From an uncultured Collinsella sp. (GTDB lineage Bacteria; Actinomycetota; Coriobacteriia; Coriobacteriales; Coriobacteriaceae): 39,673 nt of DNA. The notes below the pieces were generated by a model. That model was given only the letters and a program-made list of their open reading frames with translations. It did not search any database and was not told the origin of the DNA. Made by a program: the position numbers and the translations under genes. Shown piece by piece: positions 7,927-15,439 of the stretch. Each line of letters starts with the position of its first letter. Position 1 is the stretch's first letter. The stretch covers positions 1 to 39,673 of the forward strand of contig UQTD01000008.1 in the NCBI GenBank assembly GCA_900543845.1, in the 5' to 3' direction.

Positions 7927-8802
7927 TCAGCCAAAACGGCCCGTCAAATAATCCGCCGTACGCGGATCGATCGGGTTTTTGAAGAGCTGGGCAGTGGGCG
8001 CATGCTCCACCAGCTCGCCCAGCAAAAAGAACGCGACCGAATCGGAAATACGCGCAGCCTGCTGCATGTTGTGCGTAACGACCACCAGCGTGCAGGTCTC
8101 CCTGAGCTCGCAGGCCAGCTGCTCCACCACGAGCGTCGATACGGGGTCGAGCGCCGAGGTCGGTTCGTCCATCAGCAGAATGTCGGGCTGCACGGCCAGC
8201 GCACGGGCGATGCACAGACGCTGCTGCTGGCCGCCCGAAAGACCCAGACCCGATTCTTTGAGCTTGTCCTTGACCTCGTCCCACAGGGCGGCGCGTCGCA
8301 GGGAGTCTTCGACCAGCTCGTCGAGCACGACGCGGTCGCGCACTCCCATGCCGCGAGGACCGTAGGCGACGTTGTCGTAGATGCTCATGGGAAACGGGTT
8401 GGGGCGCTGAAACACCATGCCCACGCGCTGGCGCAAACGGCAGATGTCGTAATCGCCCAGGATATCTTGACCATCGAGCGCAATCTTGCCCTCGATGCGG
8501 CAATCCTTGATGCCGTCGTTCATGCGGTTAAAGCAGCGCAGCAACGTGGACTTTCCGCAGCCCGAAGGCCCGATAAACGAGGTGATCTGCTTGTCGCGGA
8601 TCTTGATATTCACGTCCTTGAGCGCATGATGGTCGCCATAGAACAGGTCGAGGCCCTCGACGTCGATGCGCGTCGGCGAGGCGGCAAGATCCTCTGCCGT
8701 GGGGCGAGTCGCATCCCCAACCTCGCGCTCGTGCGCGGCCTCGGCCTGCGCTTTCATGAGTTCTTCAAGCTCCGTGGGCTCCACAGCCGCAGCAGCCGTC
8801 AT
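7927..8802 (-). CDS. pstB: Phosphate ABC transporter ATP-binding protein PstB
   Basis: The ATPase of the high-affinity PstSCAB phosphate importer, acting at the cytoplasmic face of PstA/PstC. Walker A is GPSGCGKST (residues 78-86), the signature LSGGQQQRLCIARAL follows, Walker B is ILLMDEPTSALDP, and the H-loop is VVVTHNMQQA. The GDHHALKDVNIKI region and NPFPMSIYDNVAYG are typical of PstB. At 291 residues it is about 40 longer than usual because of an alanine/glutamate-rich N-terminal extension. The start is the ATG preceded by GGAGGT. An upstream GTG is less likely. No pstS, pstC, pstA or phoU lies in the window. The gene upstream is the VanS-like kinase, so pstB is separated from its usual partners on this side. 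Confidence 0.95.
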   Translation of the reverse strand: MTAAAAVEPTELEELMKAQAEAAHEREVGDATRPTAEDLAASPTRIDVEGLDLFYGDHHALKDVNIKIRDKQITSFIGPSGCGKSTLLRCFNRMNDGIKDCRIEGKIALDGQDILGDYDICRLRQRVGMVFQRPNPFPMSIYDNVAYGPRGMGVRDRVVLDELVEDSLRRAALWDEVKDKLKESGLGLSGGQQQRLCIARALAVQPDILLMDEPTSALDPVSTLVVEQLACELRETCTLVVVTHNMQQAARISDSVAFFLLGELVEHAPTAQLFKNPIDPRTADYLTGRFG

Positions 8803-8905
8803 ACCGCATACCTCCACATCGATATCAATTCAGCAGTATCGATAGTAGAAATCGCGGCTCATATGCACGTGAGCGCATTGTCAAGTGTTTGTAAGGGCAC
8901 GCTGG

Positions 8906-10144
8906 CTATGCGGCGGGCAGCTCGATGGTGAATATCGTGTGTTCGGGCGTCGATTCACATGCAACGGTACCGCCGTGTGCCGCGATGATCTCCTTGGCAA
9001 TAGCAAGGCCCAGACCGGCACCACCGCGATTGGTCGCACGCGCCGCATCCAGGCGATAGAACTTCTCAAAGATCACCTTGAGCTTAGCCGCAGGGATAGG
9101 ATCGCCCTGATTGATAAAGCGCACGCGCACGCCGCCATCGTCTTGGCGCCCGGCCTCGATCGTGATAGTCGAGCCCTCATAGCTATAGGCGACGGCGTTT
9201 TTCATGATGTTGTTGAACACGCGAGCCATCTTGTCGCCATCCACGAGCACCGTCAGGTCCTCGCGAATATCAACTTGGGCTTCCTTATGCTGCTCGTTGA
9301 GGATGGGATAGAACTCGTCAGCCACCTGAGCCAGCAGCAACCCCAGATCAACATAGCCGCGCGTGAGCACGATATCGTGGAAGTCAAAGCGCGTGATATC
9401 GAAGAACTCTTCGATGAGCGCATCGAGCCGGTGCGCCTTGTCGAGCGCCACGCCCGTAAAGTGCGCACGTTGCTCAACCGGCAGCTCGGGAGCCTCTTGC
9501 AGCAGCGAAAGATAGCCCACCACACTGGCAAGCGGGGTGCGTAGGTCATGTGCCAAGTACGTGACCAAATCGTCCTTGCGATGAGACTCGTCACGCAGAG
9601 CTTGCTGCACCTTGTGCTCACGGTCACGCACGCGGTTAAGGGCGCCCTCGACCTCCAAGAAGTCGCCGTCAATGTTGTCCCAGGTGTCGGGGTGATCGAT
9701 CAGGCGATCTTGAATACGAGCGGCCAGCACACAATCGGCATGCTGCTCGCCCTGTTCGTAGCCCTGGTAGTACAGGGCGCGGCCGCACAAGAACAGCACG
9801 CACGCGGCAAGCGCCAGCACAAAGCCAAGCATGTTGAATACAAAGCCGGCATCGAACAGCACCGGCCCTTCGATGCCGCCGAGCGCCATGGCGCCAATCG
9901 CCAACGTCATGGCCCACGCGGCGCCGCCAATCACCATGCAGCGGCGCACGATCTCAAATCGATCGATCAGCAAAAAGCCGACTAGCAGCACCGCCAAGAT
10001 TCCAGCGATGTTATCGATGCCAATCAGCAGCAGGCTCAGCAAAAAGAGCAGCACCGTTGCAAGCGCGCGGTTGTCGACGACTGACCTCACGTAATCAAAG
10101 AGCCGATCGGGTACCTCGAACGCTTGTCTATCGTCTTTTGTCAT
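8906..10144 (-). CDS. VanS-like sensor histidine kinase
   Basis: A 412-residue membrane kinase. Hydrophobic segments at about 28-60, 70-90 and 97-125 suggest four membrane passes with little exposed outside. The H-box LVTYLAHDLRTPLASVVGYLSLL puts the phosphorylated histidine at residue 199. This wording is close to VanS of glycopeptide-resistance loci. The ATPase half has NNIMKNAVAY, an unusual G1 box NQGDPIP instead of DxGxG (also a VanS-type trait, from memory), FEKFYRLDAAR and GGAGLGLAIAKEI. The start is chosen at ATG with GAGGA eight bases upstream, 26 bases after the regulator stop. It forms an operon with the VanR-like gene. No vanH, vanA or vanX is present, so resistance is not implied. 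Confidence 0.9.
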   Translation of the reverse strand: MTKDDRQAFEVPDRLFDYVRSVVDNRALATVLLFLLSLLLIGIDNIAGILAVLLVGFLLIDRFEIVRRCMVIGGAAWAMTLAIGAMALGGIEGPVLFDAGFVFNMLGFVLALAACVLFLCGRALYYQGYEQGEQHADCVLAARIQDRLIDHPDTWDNIDGDFLEVEGALNRVRDREHKVQQALRDESHRKDDLVTYLAHDLRTPLASVVGYLSLLQEAPELPVEQRAHFTGVALDKAHRLDALIEEFFDITRFDFHDIVLTRGYVDLGLLLAQVADEFYPILNEQHKEAQVDIREDLTVLVDGDKMARVFNNIMKNAVAYSYEGSTITIEAGRQDDGGVRVRFINQGDPIPAAKLKVIFEKFYRLDAARATNRGGAGLGLAIAKEIIAAHGGTVACESTPEHTIFTIELPAA

Positions 10145-10170
10145 ATCAAGATCCTCACAAGCGAAAAGCG

Positions 10171-10866
10171 TTATTCGATTATGTAGCCGACGCCCCAGAC
10201 GTTTTTGATAAAGCGCGGCTTTTGTGCGTCGTCGCCAATCTTTTCGCGCAAGTGGCGAATGTGCACCATCACCGTATTGTTGGAGCCGGGCATAAAATCC
10301 TCGTTCCACACCGCACGGAACAGGTCCTCCACGGCCACCACGCTGCCGCGATGCTCGACCAGATACAGCAAGATTGAATACTCGGTGGGTGTGAGGCGTA
10401 CCGGTGAACCGTCCACCGTTACGGAACGAGCATCGCGGTTGATCTCCAAGCCGTCGAGCTGAATGGTCGGCGACTCGGCCGCCTGCGCACGGCTACCGTA
10501 GCTGGTGTAGCGGCGAAGCTGAGCGTGCACACGCGCGATGAGCTCCAGCGGGCGGAACGGCTTAACCACGTAATCGTCCGCACCAAGCGAAAGGCCCTCG
10601 ATCTTGTCTTGCTGGGCATCGCGCGCCGTCAGCATGATCACAGGATAGGTATGGCTGGAACGGATCGTACGCAGCAGCTCAAATCCATCGATATCGGGCA
10701 GCATGACATCCAGCAGCGCCAAATCGAACTCCTGCTCCAAGATTGCCTTGGCAGCATCGGCCCCGCTATAGGCAATCTGGACATCAAAGCCCTCTTTTGT
10801 AAGGTAGATACCAACCAAGTCGGCGATGGCCTTCTCGTCATCAACTACCAGTATGCGCTCGTTCAT
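10171..10866 (-). CDS. VanR-like response regulator, OmpR family
   Basis: A 231-residue regulator with receiver residues VVDDEKAIADLVG, phospho-acceptor Asp53 (LLDVMLPDIDG), PVIMLTARDAQQDKIEGL and ADDYVVKPFRPLELIARV. The C-terminal winged helix ends NNTVMVHIRHLREKIGDDA and NVWGVGYIIE. This pattern closely follows VanR of enterococci as I recall it. The ribosome-binding site GAGAGGAG supports the start. It is the first gene of the pair, and a secreted D-Ala-D-Ala carboxypeptidase gene begins 199 bases away on the opposite strand. The regulator therefore probably controls cell-wall carboxypeptidase expression from the shared intergenic region. Confidence 0.92.
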   Translation of the reverse strand: MNERILVVDDEKAIADLVGIYLTKEGFDVQIAYSGADAAKAILEQEFDLALLDVMLPDIDGFELLRTIRSSHTYPVIMLTARDAQQDKIEGLSLGADDYVVKPFRPLELIARVHAQLRRYTSYGSRAQAAESPTIQLDGLEINRDARSVTVDGSPVRLTPTEYSILLYLVEHRGSVVAVEDLFRAVWNEDFMPGSNNTVMVHIRHLREKIGDDAQKPRFIKNVWGVGYIIE

Positions 10867-10886
10867 GCGTGCTCCTCTCGCGCTCC

Positions 10887-11026
10887 ATTATGCCCGAGGC
10901 GACGCACGCCACACACAACAAGCGTGGGTGATTAAGTCGGCCTTAAGCACCCTTGTGCCCGTTCGGGCGCAGACATGGGCCGCGCACGCCCGCGCACTGA
11001 TTGTCCGCGCCGGCAAACGATATACT
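10887..11026. promoter_or_regulatory. Divergent promoter region between vanR-like gene and carboxypeptidase
   Basis: On the minus strand CATAAT (10892-10887) is a candidate -10 for the regulator gene. On the plus strand TATACT at 11021-11026 is a good -10 candidate, 40 bases before the carboxypeptidase start. A small dyad TTAAG-N5-CTTAA occupies 10932-10946 and could be an operator for the regulator. The -35 boxes are unclear on both sides. Confidence 0.4.
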
Positions 11027-11065
11027 CTAGTTCCAGAAGAGACCATCCCGTCGAAAGCGAAATCC

Positions 11066-12406
11066 GTGAAGTCCCTCACCCCTTTTGCAAAGCGCTCAGC
11101 CCAGCTTGCCGCCGGCTTTGTCTGCGCTATCGCCCTTGCCGCTGGCGTGCCCACCGTCGCCGGCGCCCAAGTGCTCACGACCGACAATGTTTGCGGCAAA
11201 ACCGCCGATGTGCGCGGTATCACGGCCGAAAACCTGCCCGATATCGATGCGACCAATGCCCTCGTCATGGGCAAAGACGGCACCGTCTACTATGCCCGCG
11301 ACGCCGATGAGCAGGTCAAGATTGCCTCGATCACCAAGGTCATGACCGCAATCCTAACCGTCGAGAATTGCAAGATGGACGAGAAGGTCACGGTGAGCAA
11401 CGCCGCAGCCACCGTGGGCAATTCGACCGCCGGCTTGCTCGAAGGCGACAAGCTTACCGTGGAGCAGGCGCTGCGCGGCCTGATGATTCCCTCGGGCAAC
11501 GACGCCGCCATCGTGCTCGCCGAATATGTGGGCAAGAAGATCGACCCTAAGACCAAAGACGCCGAGGCCACATTTGTGAAGGCCATGAACGAGCGCGCTA
11601 AGAAGCTCGGCTGCACCGGTACGCTTTTTGAAAACCCGCATGGTCTGGACTTTGATGAGTGGGCTGGCGATATGCACTCAACCGCACACGACGTAGCGCT
11701 GATGATGCAGGAGGCCATGAAAAACGACACGATCCGCGAGGTCGTAGCGAGCGAGGATTCCTGGATCGAGGTCACGGGCGCCGACGGCACCGACCATTCG
11801 CATTCCATGGACACGCATAACTATTTGCTGGGCCAAGATGGCAACATCGGTGGCAAGACTGGCACCACCGACGATGCAGGCTATTGCTTTACGAGCGCCT
11901 ACAACCGCGACGGCGACGAGATCTACACCGTTATTTTGAACTCCACCACCACCGATCAGCGCTTTACCGATACCGCCGCCCTTGCCAATTGGTACTACGG
12001 TCACAAGGTGACGGTCGCAATCGCCAACACGCAGGAAAAGACCGCCAACGGCAACCCGCTTATGGCACGCATTAGCCAGACAGATTGGACGGACAAGACG
12101 ATCGACGCCACGCTCGCCGACCCCGCCGCACAGGCAACGGTGTTCTCACTCGCCGGCGAAGTGACCGAAAAAGTTAGCTACGATGACCTTTCGGGCACGG
12201 TGCATGTTGGCGACAAGGTAGGCAGCGTTACGCTCAAGCAGGACGGCACCAAGGTCGCCGTCATGGACCTGGTTGCCGACGAGGAAGGGGCAGGGCCGAA
12301 TCCCATTGAGTGGCTCCTTGTGAAGCTCGACCGCCTGGGCCGCCGCATCGACAACCGCCCACTTGCGGCAGAGAGCGAGACCGTAGCCAAGGCTCCTGAG
12401 ATGTAG
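11066..12406 (+). CDS. dacA: D-alanyl-D-alanine carboxypeptidase (PBP5/DacA-like, peptidase S11)
   Basis: A 446-residue secreted enzyme that trims the terminal D-Ala from peptidoglycan stem peptides. A signal peptide occupies residues 1-34 (basic start, hydrophobic AAGFVCAIALAAGV, cleavage after VAGA). The penicilloyl-serine motifs are all present: SITK (Ser88, Lys91), SGN (143-145) and KTGT (264-267). A PBP5 C-terminal domain follows, ending in an amphipathic segment (PIEWLLVKLDRLGRRI) that could hold it to the membrane. The GTG at 11066 is chosen because it gives a proper signal peptide. Its ribosome-binding site is weak. It is one of only three plus-strand genes seen and is divergent from the VanRS-like pair, suggesting regulation by that system. 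Confidence 0.92.
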   Translation: MKSLTPFAKRSAQLAAGFVCAIALAAGVPTVAGAQVLTTDNVCGKTADVRGITAENLPDIDATNALVMGKDGTVYYARDADEQVKIASITKVMTAILTVENCKMDEKVTVSNAAATVGNSTAGLLEGDKLTVEQALRGLMIPSGNDAAIVLAEYVGKKIDPKTKDAEATFVKAMNERAKKLGCTGTLFENPHGLDFDEWAGDMHSTAHDVALMMQEAMKNDTIREVVASEDSWIEVTGADGTDHSHSMDTHNYLLGQDGNIGGKTGTTDDAGYCFTSAYNRDGDEIYTVILNSTTTDQRFTDTAALANWYYGHKVTVAIANTQEKTANGNPLMARISQTDWTDKTIDATLADPAAQATVFSLAGEVTEKVSYDDLSGTVHVGDKVGSVTLKQDGTKVAVMDLVADEEGAGPNPIEWLLVKLDRLGRRIDNRPLAAESETVAKAPEM

Positions 12407-12434
12407 GGCTGGGGGAACATTACATTTGAGATTG

Positions 12435-12462
12435 GAGAGGCGTCCAACGGGCGCCTCTTTTT
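12435..12462 (+). terminator. Rho-independent terminator of the carboxypeptidase gene
   Basis: Stem AGAGGCG (12436-12442) with CGCCTCT (12452-12458), nine-base loop, followed by TTTTT. It lies 30 bases after the stop codon. Confidence 0.85.
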
Positions 12463-12566
12463 GAATACCTCTTAAACGGGATGCGTCAGAATCACCAAAG
12501 CGACATTGCTAGCCGTTTACCTTCGCTGTGTCTTTTCGGACCTTGAAAACGGGTCCACCGGGCATG

Positions 12567-13718
12567 CTAGTAGATCCTTTCGACCTCCTTGGTCAAGGCC
12601 CTGAAAAGATCCCCAGCTGAGGGGTCTGCCCCAGGACACAGCGATTGCCAGGCACCCGTTTCTCCGATGGTGCCCGCACTCGTCATAACAAGATCGTCGC
12701 TCCGCCTGCGAATGGAGACACTAACGGAGCGGCCATTATGGAACCCATGGATATCGACTTTATTTATGCGCCCATCAGCTAGATAACTAATCATGACATT
12801 GATGCTGTCACCATACTCCGGCAATTCGAAGCCGTGGGAATCCATCAATAGCTTCACGTCCTGATGGTAAATGCGGGCCTCGACGACATTCTTGGGCATC
12901 TTCCCCGTCTTTGTTGGAGAGCAAAAGCTGATGCTTGGCTCCTCTTCGCTCATGCCTCGGTCAAACCTAAGCATGCACGGGCATACCGACTCAATGGTTC
13001 GCAAGGCGTCCGCCGCGACCTTTTCCTCGGTAAACATCTCCACGTCGATGCCGTTTTCTTCCATATAGGCACGGTTTTTACGTTGAAGCTCTAGCCGAGC
13101 CGCAGCCTCCCCATCTCCACGCTGTTCCCAATTTCCGGAGTCGGCGACATTTCGATCGAATGTAGAATCAACGGAACATGGCGCTTGCTGTTGAGTCGGA
13201 TCACTGTCGCCGAGACGCCTTAGCTCGGAGCGTCTCATCAGTAGTGTCACAATATCAAACAGCCAACCAAATCCAAAAAGGCCAAAGGTAAAGAGATATA
13301 GAAAGAAGCTACCCCACATCCGTGCATACGCCCTATGAGCGCCCGACCACCCAAGAAGGAAGCATAGCAAAAGCGCCTTGTTTGCCCTGTCAACCGACGT
13401 AATCTCTCGAGTGAGAGATTTCTGTTCAGGCTTCGCCAAAGGTGTAATTTCATGCGATGAAACAGTAATTGAGGACGTCCTTGACGCCGAGCTCCGAGCG
13501 CCTGATTTAGCAACGGCGCGAGCGACATCCCCAACTCCGACGGTCGTTCTGCTGTATACGGCATTGTAAGCAGCCTTCTTCGGATTTTTGATCCACCCCA
13601 TGCCCTTCTTACCATAGCCGGGGATTATCGCCCGCCTTACCGCGCGCTTCGCTCTGCCGGTCGTTCTTGCCTTGAGTGATGTCTTTAGATTCGGCTTACG
13701 CAGCCCGACCTTTACCAT
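12567..13718 (-). CDS. TM2-domain membrane protein of unknown function
   Basis: A 383-residue protein. The N-terminal 60 residues are very basic and contain IPGYGKKGMGWIKNPKKAAY, a motif I recall from other hypothetical TM2 proteins of Gram-positive bacteria. A TM2 domain follows at about 118-165: ALLLCFLLGWSGAHRAY, a second span FFLYLFTFGLFGFGWLFDIV, then a basic RRSELRRLG. The rest is soluble and shows no known domain; it holds a CPCML pair of cysteines. The start ATG has GGAG seven bases upstream. A longer frame upstream has no ribosome-binding site. By eye its base composition is less GC-rich than the flanking housekeeping genes. It lies between the carboxypeptidase and tRNA-Ser, a common site for acquired genes. 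Function unknown. Confidence 0.7.
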   Translation of the reverse strand: MVKVGLRKPNLKTSLKARTTGRAKRAVRRAIIPGYGKKGMGWIKNPKKAAYNAVYSRTTVGVGDVARAVAKSGARSSASRTSSITVSSHEITPLAKPEQKSLTREITSVDRANKALLLCFLLGWSGAHRAYARMWGSFFLYLFTFGLFGFGWLFDIVTLLMRRSELRRLGDSDPTQQQAPCSVDSTFDRNVADSGNWEQRGDGEAAARLELQRKNRAYMEENGIDVEMFTEEKVAADALRTIESVCPCMLRFDRGMSEEEPSISFCSPTKTGKMPKNVVEARIYHQDVKLLMDSHGFELPEYGDSINVMISYLADGRINKVDIHGFHNGRSVSVSIRRRSDDLVMTSAGTIGETGAWQSLCPGADPSAGDLFRALTKEVERIY

Positions 13719-13854
13719 ATTTCTACTCCATCCCCTCGGAACCCCACACCGGGGTGCACGAGCACGCCTGGGTCTCCCCGTTTTCAAGCGCCCCGTGTTT
13801 GCCTAATGTTCACGCCCTTTCGGACTCTAATCCCCAGCCGCCATTCTTGATAAT

Positions 13855-13878
13855 AAAAAAGGGCCCCAAATGGGACCC
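13855..13878 (-). terminator. Terminator downstream of tRNA-Ser
   Basis: On the minus strand GGGTCCCATTTGGGGCCC forms a short stem and is followed by TTTTTTATT. It lies about 20 bases beyond the tRNA 3' end. Confidence 0.75.
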
Positions 13879-13898
13879 TTCTTCAAAGTCATACTGGC

Positions 13899-13985
13899 GG
13901 AGAGCTGGGGATTCGAACCCCAGATGCCCTTTTGGGGCATACTCGCTTAGCAGGCGAGCACCTTCGGCCTCTCGGTCAGCTCTCC
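13899..13985 (-). tRNA. tRNA-Ser (anticodon GCT)
   Basis: An 87-nt cloverleaf on the minus strand. The 7-bp acceptor GGAGAGC pairs with GCTCTCC. The anticodon stem CTCGC/GCGAG encloses the loop CTGCTAA with GCT at positions 34-36. The extra arm is long (TATGCCCCAAAAGGGCAT), typical of serine tRNAs. The T arm is GGGGTTCGAATCCCC. The discriminator base is G, as expected for serine. No CCA is encoded directly after it. Confidence 0.97.
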
Positions 13986-14090
13986 GTAACAGCCGTTCTA
14001 TAGTAACCAAACAGCCGAAGTTGGGCAAGGGGAATTTTGAGGCGTTTCCTCTTTTACCTCTCTTTTACCAGTAAACGTCTCAGTCAATCA

Positions 14091-14145
14091 TCTCAATCTG
14101 TAACATCTGCAGGCCGTAATCCCCTCCAGATGTTACAGATTGAGA
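14091..14145. repeat. Perfect 19-bp inverted repeat downstream of the AAA+ ATPase gene
   Basis: TCTCAATCTGTAACATCTG at 14091-14109 is exactly complementary to 14127-14145, with a 17-base loop. It lies 49 bases past the stop codon of the ATPase gene and about 105 bases before tRNA-Ser. No U tract follows on either side within a few bases, so it is not an ordinary terminator. Confidence 0.85.
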
Positions 14146-14194
14146 CAAAGATACAAGGACGGCCCCAGCGACAGCGCGGACAGCCCATTCTTTA

Positions 14195-15277
14195 TTAGTC
14201 CTCTCGAACGGTCTCCAACAGATAATCGCGCATGTACGGAATTGCAAACGAAACACAGCCATAGCCCGCGGGCTCAATCAACCCCGCATCGATCAGACGC
14301 TTGCGATATGACCCAACTTTGTTCGCCGACAAACCCATCTTCTTGGCGATATCGCCGTTGGCGATATCGACGCCCTCGCATTGAGCCATCGCCGCGAGAT
14401 ACTGAAACTGCCGTTCCGACACCCTGCGCAGCGCTGGGGCAATCACCATAGCATTAAAGCTATCAAGAGCCGCCTGGATACCCTTACGAGCCGCCTCTTC
14501 GCTCACACTCTCCGCCCCACTGCGCGCAGCAACCTGCCAAGCGTAATATCCGACCAGCTGGACCATAAAGGGATAGCCTGCCGAAGCTTTTGTTAATAGC
14601 TCAGCGGCACCTTTGTCGAGCTCCTTGCCCGCTCGTCTCATCGTATCCTCAAACGATCCGCCAACTTCAAAATCGGAAAGCCGAGTAAGTTCAACATGTT
14701 TGGCTCGCTGAAGGAACGTCAACGTATCATCCACCACCACGCCATCTACCGATGTCGGCAGCCCGGCGAAAGCGAAAGCGACATTCGCTCCTTGGCGAAT
14801 CAAGAGCTGCATCTCATTGCCTAGCTCGCGCATTTCCTCAGTTGAGGCATCCTGGATCTCGTCGAGCGTAATGAGCAGACCACCGCGCTTCGCAGCATCG
14901 TACATCGCCTCGCCCAGATGAGAGGCCGACTTCGACATCTCCATGGAGCCAAGGCTGACCCCTAAAATCGATGGGGAAATCGAGATTGATTCAAGACGAA
15001 CGTTTCGCTGCAGAGCCTCGAGGATTCTATTGCAAAAACCAGCATTGGAGGCAACGTCAACGACCTCGAATCCTTTTTTGCGTGCAAGGTCACCCAATGC
15101 ATTAAGGAGCACCGTTTTACCTGTGCCTCGGACGCCCGAGATGCGCATGAGTCGATCGGGGGCACCAGGACCATTCTCAAGAGCCTCGGCAAAGTCATCC
15201 AAAACAGTGTCCCGTCCGATAAGCTCAGGCGGATTCATGCCCGCCGTTGGCTTAAAGGGGTTAACAGCTTTCGTCAT
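14195..15277 (-). CDS. AAA+ ATPase with C-terminal winged helix (Orc1/archaeal-ATPase type)
   Basis: A 360-residue predicted ATPase. The N-terminal NPFKPTAGMNPPELIGRD segment leads into Walker A SGVRGTGKT (residues 47-55), Walker B LLITLDE (Asp139, Glu140) and a sensor-1-like VAFAFAGLPTS. The C-terminal part (about 285-355) looks like a winged helix (RQFQYLAAMAQ, DIAKKMGLSANKVGSYRKRLIDAGLI), suggesting DNA binding. Proteins of this type are, from memory, frequent and often multicopy in bifidobacteria and Coriobacteriia. Their role is not known to me. The ATG is chosen with AGGAGGG six bases upstream. The longer frame would translate the upstream repeats. Flanking repeats on both sides make it look like a self-contained module. 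Confidence 0.75.
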   Translation of the reverse strand: MTKAVNPFKPTAGMNPPELIGRDTVLDDFAEALENGPGAPDRLMRISGVRGTGKTVLLNALGDLARKKGFEVVDVASNAGFCNRILEALQRNVRLESISISPSILGVSLGSMEMSKSASHLGEAMYDAAKRGGLLITLDEIQDASTEEMRELGNEMQLLIRQGANVAFAFAGLPTSVDGVVVDDTLTFLQRAKHVELTRLSDFEVGGSFEDTMRRAGKELDKGAAELLTKASAGYPFMVQLVGYYAWQVAARSGAESVSEEAARKGIQAALDSFNAMVIAPALRRVSERQFQYLAAMAQCEGVDIANGDIAKKMGLSANKVGSYRKRLIDAGLIEPAGYGCVSFAIPYMRDYLLETVRED

Positions 15278-15296
15278 TCTGCCCTCCTCTGCTAGT

Positions 15297-15353
15297 TTTA
15301 ACAACTTTAACAAAGTTTAGCAACTTTAGCAGAGTTTAACAGTTTTAGCAGGC
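15297..15353. repeat. Three tandem 19-bp direct repeats (six TTTARCA units) upstream of the ATPase gene
   Basis: The heptamer TTTAACA or TTTAGCA starts at 15297, 15306, 15316, 15325, 15335 and 15344. Spacing alternates 9 and 10 bases, giving three 19-bp repeats, each holding two heptamers. The array begins 19 bases upstream of the ATPase start codon and spans where its promoter should be. It looks like an iteron array or multi-site operator, perhaps bound by the ATPase's own winged helix. Confidence 0.85.
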
Positions 15354-15439
15354 TCGGCGGCTTTATGCCTTACCGATCCTGCCGGGTCCTCCCGCCCGCG
15401 CCGATACAAATAGCGCAGTGCGGCCCCTCTATATCGCCC

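Noticed and set aside
8818..8843. Operator or Pho box upstream of pstB (ATCGATA and TATCGAT dyad)
   Set aside because: The 7-bp dyad is short and palindromic by composition. There is no direct-repeat pattern like a Pho box.
10171..12406. Glycopeptide-resistance (van) cluster
   Set aside because: Only VanRS-like regulators are present. vanH, the ligase and vanX are missing.
15297..15353. CRISPR array or simple microsatellite
   Set aside because: The 19-bp units have no spacers, and the alternating 9/10 spacing fits protein-binding sites better.
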